A stretch of DNA of 14,172 nt from contig WKLE02000640.1 of assembly GCA_014885115.2 (NCBI GenBank), positions 2,783-16,954 on the forward strand, given 5' to 3'. The notes beneath the pieces are model-generated. The model had not been told where the DNA came from, did no database searches, and saw only the letters and a program-made list of their open reading frames with translations. Every line of letters starts with the position of its first letter. The first letter of the stretch is position 1. The stretch comes from Asterionellopsis glacialis (lineage: Eukaryota; Bacillariophyta; Plagiogrammaphyceae; Rhaphoneidales; Asterionellopsidaceae). Of this stretch, positions 1-8,800 are shown piece after piece. The position numbers were made by a program, and so were the translations under genes.

Positions 1-1
1 C

Positions 2-244
2 TTCAGCAGATCCATCCTCAAATTGTTTGACTCTCTTTTCAATGGTCTCAGAATCTGAGCCTTTGTCAGAGGGATCAATGCGGACCTCAATGGTCTTGTA
101 AGCATCCTTGTTGTCATCTTTTGACTTTGACCTTTCCTTCTTTGTTTTCACAAAGGGAATTGCAGGAGGATTCAGCAGTGTCTGCTGTTGACTCAACTCC
201 TGAGCTTTCTTCTGAAACTCAGTGGAGGAGTAGAGGGTCTTCAT
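2..244 (-). CDS. Partial ORF, N-terminal 81 residues of a possible retroelement gag-like protein
   Basis: An open frame starts at the ATG at 244-242 and runs off the left edge, so only 81 residues are visible. A TAA lies in frame four codons upstream of the ATG, which supports this start. The protein opens MKTLYSSTEF, then has a Gln-rich stretch, a Lys/Ser-rich basic stretch (residues about 34-50), and a segment reading YKTIEVRIDPSD followed by KRVKQFEDGSAE at the edge. A short strand followed by 'FxxGxxE' resembles the start of gag-like capsid domains of LTR retroelements, where a similar phrase precedes the helical core. That is a resemblance from family memory, not a proven match. It is transcribed leftward, away from the piggyBac remnant. 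It could equally be a host gene or an accessory transposon ORF. Confidence 0.4.
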   Translation of the reverse strand, partial: MKTLYSSTEFQKKAQELSQQQTLLNPPAIPFVKTKKERSKSKDDNKDAYKTIEVRIDPSDKGSDSETIEKRVKQFEDGSAE

Positions 245-356
245 GTTTGCAACTTAAAATCCTCTGAAAGAGGGAGTAACGTTACTATGTCCTATGCTGC
301 TAGTGTCAACGGCGGCACAACACAACAATCAGACAATCAACACACAAATGAAAGGA

Positions 357-561
357 AGACTTTTGTTTGGTGATGAAAATTATGAGCTAGTTTAGAATTC
401 TATTTTCATGGTAGAGAAGATCTGGCCATCTGGCCAGAAGCCAAGATTCAAGAAAAGAATTCTTAGAAAAGAATTCTTTAAAATTCTTTATAGTCCGTCT
501 GCTTGTCCACGCATCAATCAGCCATCCTCAAGAGTGTCCTACAGGGAGTGTACTTCAGTCC
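357..561 (+). repeat. Left arm of a long imperfect inverted repeat (piggyBac 5' region)
   Basis: This stretch matches the reverse complement of 13999-14172 with several indels. It begins AGACTTTTGTTTGGTGATGA here, against the same phrase with one change at the right edge. It ends in the shared block CCATCCTCAAGAGTGTCCTA followed by CAGGGAGTGTACT. Matching stops abruptly after base 561, inside the piggyBac-like coding region. The other end of the match lies at the window edge, so the repeat may extend further outward. The two arms are two copies of the same piggyBac-like element in opposite orientation. Confidence 0.85.
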
Positions 562-1870
562 TGCACCATCATTTGGCAAGACAGGAATGACAAGACAGAG
601 GTATGATACATGGACTAATTGCATTCAGTTTTTAGACCAGCCAGAAGAGAGACTAGCAATAATGACCAGTGAGGTTTACAGGTGGAGATTGGTGGATGAC
701 TTTGTTAAACATTTTAAGAACCATTGTGTGGAAATGTATACACCATCACATCTGTTGTGTGTTGATAAATCTATTAGCAGGTGGTGTGGGATGGGTGGAC
801 ATTGGATTAATATGGGGTTGCCACATTATTCAGAAAATGGATGTGAGATACAAAATACTGCTGATGGCATTAGTGAAATCATGTTGCATTTGACAGTGGT
901 GAAGACTGCAGAACACGAACACTCATTACAAGTGCATAAAGATGATAGTGGATTTTTGTATGGTACAGTGATTGTTTTCAAGCAGTTGGCAAGGCCTTGG
1001 GCAAACAGTGACAGAGCAGTGTGTGCTGATTCATATTTTGCAAGTATCAAAAGTTGATTTGAATTAAAAAAGTTGGGTCTTGCAACCACAAAGTTTCCAT
1101 GAGGCATTTGTTGGAAATCAAGTTATTCAATCATAGAGGTTATCAAGGATTGTGTCATTACAAAGAGGAGGACAATGCACAAGGTGAGAAGGAAGTTGAT
1201 ATCATAAGCTTTGTTTGTATGAACAGGAACAGATGAAGCGGCAATACTTTGTGGCAAATGCAGAAGTTTGGAGGAGGATATACCTTACATGAGAAAAAGA
1301 TGGCAAAAGGTTGATGATACCATGGATGCCAATCCTGACTTTGTGAAGTTAGCCATCCCTCAACCAAAAGCAACAGAAGTTTGTTATAGTGTGTGTAGAA
1401 TGATTGATCAACACAATAGACACCAGCAGGATACTTTGATGATGAAGAAAAAACTTGAGACCAGGATGTGAACACGTGTTTAGCTTATATGAAGTGCACT
1501 GGAACCAGGACAGAATCACAGAGTGACTTCTATTACCTATTGGCAGAAGAACTTATTGATGATGACTTTGATGTGGTGGCAAGGAGAAGACCAGCGGCAA
1601 GTACCCAACATGATAGTGATGGTAGCCCAGCAATATTCACATGTACTAGTGATCCAAGATCAGGTATTGATGCACATCTGACACCAATATGGATGGCACA
1701 CTAACAAACCGACAACTTTAGGGAAGGTCTATTTTTTGTAGTAGGAAGACAACAATGGTTTGTTCAAGTTGCAATGATGATATCAAATCAGAAATCATGT
1801 GCTAAAAACACATGGTTATGCTTCTCTGATACTGGATGAAATACGTTTCTGAGCACTATCAGGACAAACA
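497..1870 (+). pseudogene. Decayed piggyBac-like (DDE_Tnp_1_7) transposase
   Basis: This was a cut-and-paste transposase and is now broken. The first open piece (from a TAG at 491-493 to a TGA at 1055-1057) reads SAILKSVLQGVYFSPAPSFG, then SRWCGMGGHWINMGLPHY, then WANSDRAVCADSYFAS, which is the piggyBac core. After the stop the frame continues briefly (FELKKLGLA) and then breaks. Recognisable pieces resume in other frames: RQYFVANAEVW near 1240, YMRKRWQKVDDTMDANPDF and IDQHNRHQQDTL (1268-1468), and SDFYYLLAEELIDDDFD (1468-1704). A Cys-bearing tail, KTTMVCSSCNDDIKSEIMC, lies near 1740-1806. The three catalytic Asp codons are still present: 764 (CVDKS), 1028 (CADSY) and 1430 (QQDTL). At least four frame breaks and several stops rule out activity. 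The N-terminal domain is not recognisable upstream of about 497. Terminal repeats and TTAA target duplications were not identified. Confidence 0.9.
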
Positions 1871-2442
1871 TAGTCAACCTACATAAAAATAATAACTATT
1901 CCTTTAGTCAAAATGCTTGCTTTAATCTATTGATGTGCCATTGCCATCATCATTTCTGTTGAGCACCATTGTTGTCCCTTTTTTGCTTAACCCTTGATAC
2001 ATATTGTATGGTAACCCCAACCATAAGGGTACAAAATCATGTCCTCAGCTGAGGACAAATCAAGGAAGAACAGACAGTAGGGGCTGGGATTATATTTTTC
2101 ATGATGATAAGGTAGTTGTGGCTGCACCAGCTGGACTTTTTTGTTCAACAAAGCTTTTATGTATTTGCTATCTAACAAAGAGTCCATTTCTGCAGTACAT
2201 TTCAAAAAGGCAAAATCCTGTTTTTTGTTAGAAATGTGTGTTGGCTTTCAAGAAAAGGAATTTGTTTTAGGTTATCTCCCAGTTTTCTCAGAGAGCTGCT
2301 TTTCACTTCAAACCATAATCCAGGAAGTTTCCAAGTTGAAGACTCCTTCAAAGTATGGAAAATGCAAACCTGGTTTTGGAATAATAAATCTAAGTTGACA
2401 AATAATACAAATTATTTTTACTGTCTCCCAGATACTATTGGC
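1871..2442. other. Interval without a recognisable gene
   Basis: This is A+T-rich DNA between the piggyBac remnant and the first copy of a diverged repeat. Short open frames exist on both strands, none with a recognisable motif. It probably contains the 3' end of the piggyBac element and other old transposon sequence, but I could not place a terminal repeat. Confidence 0.5.
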
Positions 2443-2560
2443 TTCATCTGGCAGACTGTGCAATCTACACTACAAACTGCAGATCCAATTCATACTTATC
2501 TTGGGCCCCAACTAACTGTAAACATACATAAAGTATTAGATTTACTTTACTTTTGTATAA
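2443..2560 (+). repeat. Diverged direct repeat, copy A
   Basis: This matches 4408-4510 in the same orientation, almost without gaps: both contain TCTGGCAGACTGT, CATACTTATCT, and an ending of the type CATAAARTATTAGAT. Copy A lies in an open frame (2236-2622) where it reads FIWQTVQSTLQTADPIHTYL. Copy B reads VVWQTVLEIVHDLDPGHTYL. Conservation of WQTV, DP and HTYL suggests an old coding segment. I do not recognise the family. Confidence 0.6.
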
Positions 2561-2607
2561 ATTATATTTATAAGAAGTATCTTCTGACCAGACCTCTGAT
2601 ACTCTTG

Positions 2608-2847
2608 CTAGTCTCCCCCTGAGTGGAATTGATGAAGAACATTTTCATAGACTGCCAAAAATCCTGTGATTTTTCCATCCTTCAGCTTGTAATTTCTTCC
2701 AACACTAGTCACAACACAAGCTGAAGCTTCAACGTGGTTTCCTTTACCAAGTCTTCTTTCTCCGTAGACATGGTTCCATAGGCAGCCCACCTGATTTGCT
2801 GTACTGGTAGAAAGTGTTTTTATTAATATCATCATTATTGTACTCAT
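2608..2847 (-). other. Unidentified 79-residue open stretch
   Basis: A stop-free stretch on the - strand reads VYGERRLGKGNHVEASACVV, then TSVGRNYKLKDGKITGF, then VYENVLHQFH. The composition (charged, no low-complexity run) is more protein-like than the surrounding random frames. It may be a fragment of an accessory transposon ORF. No family is recognised, and the ATG at 2845-2847 may not be real. It could also be chance. Confidence 0.25.
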
Positions 2848-2889
2848 CTACAAGACAGGTAAATACCTCTTCTTTTCTAATTTTCAAGT

Positions 2890-4200
2890 ACATGTCTGAC
2901 ACCAACCATCACAGTACTTGCATACCATCTTTTGCTGGAGTCAAATTAGTTGAGGAAGTATGGGATAACTATCATGCATGTATCGTCTCCACAATTTGTG
3001 CTAATGAAGATAACCCTATTCAGGTGCAAATGCAGCATTCAACAGCCAAAAAATTCAGAGTGGATTGTTGAATGAATAACCTGGAGATGAAAAGTATCAA
3101 AAGATACAAGATACTGGAAAGCTTCCTCTGAAAGTTCCAATAATACCTACTTGGTTGTGTGATCCAAACCATCCTCTGGAAAAATAATCAAGAAATGATT
3201 GTACAGTAAAAGTTGCAAAGCGAACAGAGTCACTCACCACACCATTCTTTGATTGTCAAAGTAATATGGCTATTTCTTAAGAAAGAACGAGCACTTCAAT
3301 GATTTTGAAGAGCACAAAAAAGGCAAAAGCCCCTTTGGAGCACCTATTTAACTGCCATGAATACTGATGCAGTAATGAATGGTGTCAAGTAAAAAAGAAT
3401 CTGAACAAAATATATGATCATAAATACAGCAACAACAAAAAATGAACTTAATGAACAGCTCAAGCAGATTTTTGACATATTGAACAGGAACAAAAAACTT
3501 ACATAAATGTTTCATCCATGGTATGATACCCAAACAAATAAGGGGCTCAATACCTGTGTTTTGTATTCTACATCAAATAACAAATATTATTCAACAACCA
3601 TGTTAGTAGTAACACCTCACATGGCAACTACAGCAGAAGTAAATTCAGTTGGCTGTATGTGAAATATTTTGGAGAAGTTTTAAGGAACTTAGAATAGTTC
3701 CAGTAAGTAACACCTTTAATACTTGGTAATCAACTGACAATGAGATGACTTGCCATAAATTGTATGCCAAGAAAAGTTCAAGCAAAAGTTGTCCAGTAAA
3801 AAAATAAAATGATGAAATAAAAAAAGATTGCAGAGAAGAAATGGCTGACAAGAAAATGGGAATCGATTATGAGACTGGTATTATTTTGGGAAGCTGTGAA
3901 CTGTTATTGGTCCAAAACAAAAAAACAAATGACAAAGTATGTGCACATTGTGGTCAGAAAGGGCATGTTCATACAAGTCATCACAATGTTGCCCAACAAG
4001 AAAAGAAAATTTGAACCAGACAATGGAGATCCAAGTCGAAGTATTGTACCAGCAGAGTACAAGAAGAAGTTACAGTACAAACCTACCCTCTCTAAATTCA
4101 GGTTCCTATAGTGACTGATAAAATAAATTTGGATGAGATATCCGGCATTGTGGAAGCTGAAGAATTATCAGATGACAAGAGTTTTTTGACTGTTTAAGGA
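2890..4200 (+). pseudogene. Decayed transposase, probably Mutator-like, with zinc-knuckle tail
   Basis: An old transposase survives as pieces in three frames. In order: EVWDNYHACIVSTICANEDN (in 2814-3071), where the acidic NED may be one catalytic position; GKLPLKVPIIPTW and LCDPNHPLEK (about 3080-3182); PLEHLFNCHEY, a stop, then SNEWCQVKK (3332-3400); MFHPWYDTQTNKGLNTCV (from 3507); and MADKKMGIDYETGI followed by KVCAHCGQKGHVHTSHHN (3841-3987). The last is a C-X2-C-X4-H-X4-H zinc-knuckle-like motif. This order (a D-x-NH block, a CHxxC-type block, a 'xHPWDTQxNE'-like block, then a knuckle) matches, from memory, a transposase family that is abundant in diatoms and is usually annotated as Mutator-like. 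The broad class is inference. Numerous stops and at least three frame changes make it nonfunctional, and it looks older than the piggyBac copy. Confidence 0.6.
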
Positions 4201-4407
4201 AATACCTAGTCAAGCTGACTCACTAGTTGAGGGTGAGATTTTATCTACACAGTCTTTGGAATCACCATAGACAAACATTCCAAGGAACCACTAGCAATTC
4301 AACATTGGCAAAACTTTAGTGGGCTGTGCAGAACTTTTGATCCTCCTAGGTTTTCTTTTATGTACTCTTCCCCTTTGACACTTTGTCCCCTAGACACGAC
4401 TAGTGTT

Positions 4408-4510
4408 GTCTGGCAGACTGTACTAGAGATTGTACATGACCTTGATCCTGGACATACTTATCTAGAACCATAGCTGTAGGTACAACACGCATAAAATATT
4501 AGATATAAAT
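4408..4510 (+). repeat. Diverged direct repeat, copy B
   Basis: This is the second copy of the repeat at 2443-2560, in the same orientation and carrying stops in the frame that is open in copy A. The two copies flank the Mutator-like remnant. They may therefore be end sequences of that element or remains of an older element it split. Confidence 0.6.
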
Positions 4511-4866
4511 TTATGTACACAGTCTTCGGAAATTCAACCATTGAATCCTCAATAGCAATGCGCTCAATCTGATTTCTTGTAAAATGAATGGTGACATCAG
4601 GAACAATGAGAACCCTGACAACAACAAAAAACTCCAAAAACATGACATTACCCAGGGGGGAGAATTTACTTGCTTGAATTTGATGATGACCTTGAAGACT
4701 TTGACGATGAATCAGATGATGACTTATGATCATTACCGCCACATAACATGATCATATAGATAATTATCTAACTGAAAGCAGTCTAAAACAGCAGTAGACC
4801 AGAAGCACCATAATTGAAAAATACGTCAAAGAAAAAAAATTGATCAAACAAATAGGACCTCGATGG
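4511..4866. other. Decayed sequence with a short acidic coding-like tail
   Basis: Mostly A+T-rich DNA with no clear gene. On the + strand, 4667-4729 reads YLLEFDDDLEDFDDESDDDL and then a stop. That resembles the acidic C-terminal tail of a lost ORF, possibly of the element carrying copy B. Nothing upstream in the same frame is recognisable. Confidence 0.35.
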
Positions 4867-5242
4867 TCTATTTCAATATACTAGAAGAGTATGCCTTGCT
4901 TTGTGTCGTTCCGATGAGTTCCGGTGGACCGTTCCCATCGTTCAGAGGTCGAAAGTGTTTTTTCGCAAGAAATCGAATCGCTAGAAAATAACATGGTGTT
5001 TTTGAAAAAATGAGTGTACCCACAGGAGTGAAAAAAACGGCGACGGCTAAACCCTGTAGCAGACAGTGCAATACAGGGCCCCCAAAAGTGCTCATCCATT
5101 TTTTCTGGAAAATCGTTGTCTAGTCAAGTCTCTTGTCGGGGGCTGTGGAACTAAAGATAGTCTTAGTAACCTCTTCGACAACTAACAACCTCTATGTATC
5201 CAAGGGAATCCCTGGCTGTAACGAACACGATTCCGTTGACTA
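4867..5242. other. Left edge of the host-gene island, upstream of the FKBP remnant
   Basis: Base composition becomes visibly richer in G+C here and stays so through the EF-hand gene. Two overlapping 72-75 residue open frames on the - strand (4868-5099) show no domain, and I do not call them genes. The stretch is probably the old promoter and 5' leader of the FKBP gene. No specific promoter element can be named. Confidence 0.35.
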
Positions 5243-5450
5243 ATGACTGTCGAAAAAACCATCATAAGACCCGGAAAGGGTAGAATTCCGCGGTCTGGAG
5301 AACTTGTGACAGCTCATTATGTTGGAAAATTAGCAGACGGTGATTCCCCCCAAATCTGACCTTGAGTTTGAAGTAGAGTTATTATCAGCAGGAGACGATG
5401 TAGCGAGTGCTAGTTTCTGTGAGCGAGCGTCGCAGTGTGCAATAATGTAA
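5243..5450 (+). pseudogene. FKBP-type peptidyl-prolyl isomerase with internal deletion
   Basis: The intact family member is a small (about 108-residue) cis-trans prolyl isomerase. From the ATG at 5243 the frame reads MTVEKTIIRPGKGRIPRSGE, then LVTAHYVGKLADG (33 residues), the FKBP N-terminal strands. At 5342 it jumps straight to the FKBP C-terminus, IPPKSDLEFEVELLSAG, read in the +1 frame from 5343. The frame then runs to TAA at 5448-5450, adding a non-family tail of about 18 residues. Compared with FKBP12-type proteins, about 55-60 central residues are missing. These include the FDSS-like segment, the VIxGWExG region and most of the active-site pocket. In the original frame translation stops at TGA 5357. 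The gap is too short to hide the missing sequence in an intron. It converges on the EF-hand gene, with 372 bases between the stops. An intact paralogue elsewhere is likely. Confidence 0.85.
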
Positions 5451-5822
5451 TAACAATAATAATGCTTGGTAGCACACTAATTTCCGAATGATCGCAATAA
5501 TTGACTACAGTTATGCGCCAAATCTAATATTTACGATTTCTATTTAGAGCTAAAATTATAGCAGACAGATATTTACTGACTGTATTTTGATAAACAAAAT
5601 AATCAAATGTGGCAGCATCTTAAATTAATAATAAAAATATATGATCAAAGTGACTTTATATTAGACACCCTTGTAACCTAATATAATACCAGTAATTCTT
5701 TGTAAGATACTAACGCCTCAAAGGGCCCGAAGGCATGAAACGATCAGTCAGCACAAGTTCCGGAATGAAACCATGCTGTGCTGGTATTGCCATACACACA
5801 ATGTTCATTTAGTAGAGACTCA
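5451..5822. other. Convergent intergenic region
   Basis: A+T-rich spacer between the FKBP remnant and the stop codon of the EF-hand gene. It should hold the 3' untranslated region and polyadenylation signal of the EF-hand gene on the - strand, but I could not single out one signal. Confidence 0.4.
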
Positions 5823-8800
5823 TCAATCAGCAAGAACCCATTTACGTAAATCTAGTAGCTCCAGCCATGGTATGCTGCTATAGCCAACACTTGTGTACCA
5901 TTCAGCAAAATCATCAAAAGTACTCGACTCGGACCCTCTTCTTTCCTTGAACGATGCTTTGAAGGATTGATCTGCTGCCCACTTTGAGCCGGCATCTACC
6001 GCACGGCCAATGGTTGACGTGCGTCGGTCACATCGAGAACCAGTCATCGTTGTCATATGATCACTGCTTTCGTCTTTGTCAAGACAAGGGGCGTTCGAGA
6101 TACTCAACAAGGCGGTCAAGAATGATCGTAAATAATTGGACATATCCCGTTTAGATAATTTTCCATCCTGGTCGCCGTCCAAGAGCTCAAATGCGTACTC
6201 AAGCTTGTCGCTTTTCTTGCCCTTGCACAAGACAGTGAATCCACAGGCTACTTCAACGGCATTTGGTGCACCTGTTTGCAAACGATCGAACGCATCAAAG
6301 ATACAAGCTAGAAGATCTGATAGCGTCCGTTGTGTCACTGTACTCATATTTGACGATACGTCACCCCCCGCCAATATAGTACGCATTGCTGAATCAAAAT
6401 CGTCTTTTGTCAAAGTTAAAGGTTCTTCCTCTGACCCCTTTTTGGTATTCGTCTTGGTTGGTTTAGATTTTTTCTGACTCTTTGTGCAATTACGACTAGC
6501 CTTACTCAGTATCTCTTTGCATGCTGTTTCCGCGTCAATTCTGCATAACCCACTCTCTGTCAGGATTTGTTTGAAGTGGCGCACTCGTGTTTGACTAATG
6601 GATACCATGTAACCACCATGATTCTCATTTGTCACAAGATTGAATTTTAAAGAGTTCCCAGCAACTTTGCTGGTAGTGCTTGTGTTGTGACTTGAATCGC
6701 GGTTTTGTGGTGATCGAGCGAAAGCATTTGCAGGTATTACGTCATTTTCCTTGTCTGCCGATGACTGCATCAAGAAATAGTCCATCTCGTCAAGACTTCC
6801 CATTGGCATGTCTCCAAGGAATGTAGGATCAACCGCTTCATCAGGTGGTGGCAGTGGATAATCATCTTGACGGGGAGTCTCAACACCGTAGTTATATGAA
6901 GATCTTGGTGAAGCATGTGGACGCGAACTCAGCTCTAGCGGTGCTTTCTGATTTGCCCAACTGTCATCGTTCAATACCCACTTATGGAGATCCAGAAGCT
7001 CCAGCCATGGAGCAGTCTCAAACCCACCTTCGTTATACCACTCCCCAAATTCATCAAAATTCACCCTTTCAAATTTTCTGGTGTGCCACTGATATCTCAT
7101 TACATCCTCAGCAACCATTTGAGCTGTTTCCCAGATATACCTACTCACAGCTTCAGCACTCAGATCAAGGCTCTGCCGACAACAAGAAAACATTACTATC
7201 AAAAAGGAACGTAAAAACAAGAACAATTCCTCTCCATCCAGTGAATGAGAGCCATGTTCCTGATTGGCACTGACATCCTTTCGATCGTTTCGGCTATCAA
7301 ACAGTCCAAAAGCAAATGCTAACTTTGTGCTCTTTTTGCCACCACAAAGAAGAGTCAACCCTCCCATGAGCTGATTCAATCCTACTTTACCAACCTGTTG
7401 CAAGTCAAAGCTCTGGAAAAAGTTCAGTAGAGTTTCTTTGGTACTACTGGACAATTTCCCCCCTCTCGAAGTATTTCCATTCCGTCCAGCGGATCCAGAC
7501 AGAATGACTTTTTCCATTCCACTGACGAAGAAACTTTGATCAATTTCCACGGTCTTGCTAGAAGCACCGTTACTATGCCGATGGCTGTAATGCGAAGACC
7601 TCAAACTCCCATATAAATATCCCCAAACATCTTCTGGAGGCTTCTGCACTAGGCCCATTTTTTCAACAACGGATCGCACGTATGTAGCATCCTCTCGAAG
7701 AACTACAAGAGAGCGATTATTTGCCAACGGGAACGTGAAGAGAACATCAGAATTAGGAATCGATGGAGAATCTCTGCGCTTAGGTGAAGCAGCACTTTTC
7801 GTTGCAGTACCATGACTGCATCTATCACTGTCTCCATTCTCTCCCAACAGCGATAGCAGTTTGGCTAGATCGAGTAACTCTAACCAAGGTGCTACTTTGT
7901 ACCCTCCATCAGTGTACCAGTGTGCGAAGTTTTCAAACGTTATAATATCTGCCTTGTGGTTATCTCCAAATTCTTTGAGAAAATGGCCCAAAGTCCATCT
8001 TGCTCCGTTTTCGACAGCAGCAAATAGACCGTCCGGTCTGGAACCTAAAAGAGCCTTTTTTGTTTGTGACATTTTCTCCGACGAACTAGAAAGCAAGGAT
8101 ATCCCAACCAGCATTGCTAAGTATGATCGAAGGTACTGAGTAAGTTCTTCTTGAGATAGACCACCAGTTGGCCTAGAACTGAGTAGGTCGAAACCAGTTG
8201 CTAGTTTTGCGCTCTTTTTACCTGCACATAAAAAAGAAAACCCAACCGCTAGCTCCTTGGCGTTTACCTGTTCAGAGCCCAACTCCCCAGTTTCAAAACA
8301 ACTTAAGAAATTTTCAAAATAGATGGAAAAGCTCTCCATCTCGCTGCGAGAAAATTGAGAGGAGGCCTCAGCCGGAACAAGCTCGCGTACACATCGTCCA
8401 AAGTCATCACGATGTAAGGCCATGATAGTATTACAATTGCGCTCTGTCCGTTTAGCATGACGGAGGAGAATATTACATATTTCATCGGGAGATCGTGATG
8501 ACAATCCCGTCCGATGAACGAGGTTTCGAAGCATGACAAGATTTTCATCTGTAATGTTTATGCAAAACGGAGAATAATTGGATTCTTTCGAAGTCCTCAT
8601 CGCACCTGTGAAATCAAATGAGACTAGTATCGGACTGTCTTCCTTCTCATACTTAGGCGCGGGTAAGCTGGATTTTGCGGTTTCGGGTACCTTTTGTTTC
8701 GGCTCTTGTTCCTTGTGAACATCCTTGTTCGTTTCTTCTTTGATCGGTGCAAGAGTTTTGTTGGCTTCGGGTGGCTTCTCTTTCGCGCCATTGGTATTGC

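Noticed and set aside
497..1870. A possibly active piggyBac transposase, since all three catalytic Asp codons survive
   Set aside because: Multiple stops and frame changes separate the catalytic residues, and a block between SHYS-type and ENGCE-type sequence also appears shortened. No continuous protein is possible.
4868..5099. Two overlapping - strand frames of 75 and 72 residues upstream of the FKBP remnant
   Set aside because: Two frames open over the same bases with no motif is expected by chance in a G+C-richer stretch. Neither shows a recognisable domain.
5341..5343. An intron hiding the missing middle of the FKBP gene
   Set aside because: The N- and C-terminal coding pieces are adjacent within a couple of bases, so there is no room for an intron or a further exon. 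A deletion is the simpler reading.
6845..7273. A 142-residue + strand open frame inside the EF-hand gene
   Set aside because: It is antisense to an intact, motif-bearing coding region and has no domain of its own. The same applies to the other + strand frames between 5,823 and 9,855.
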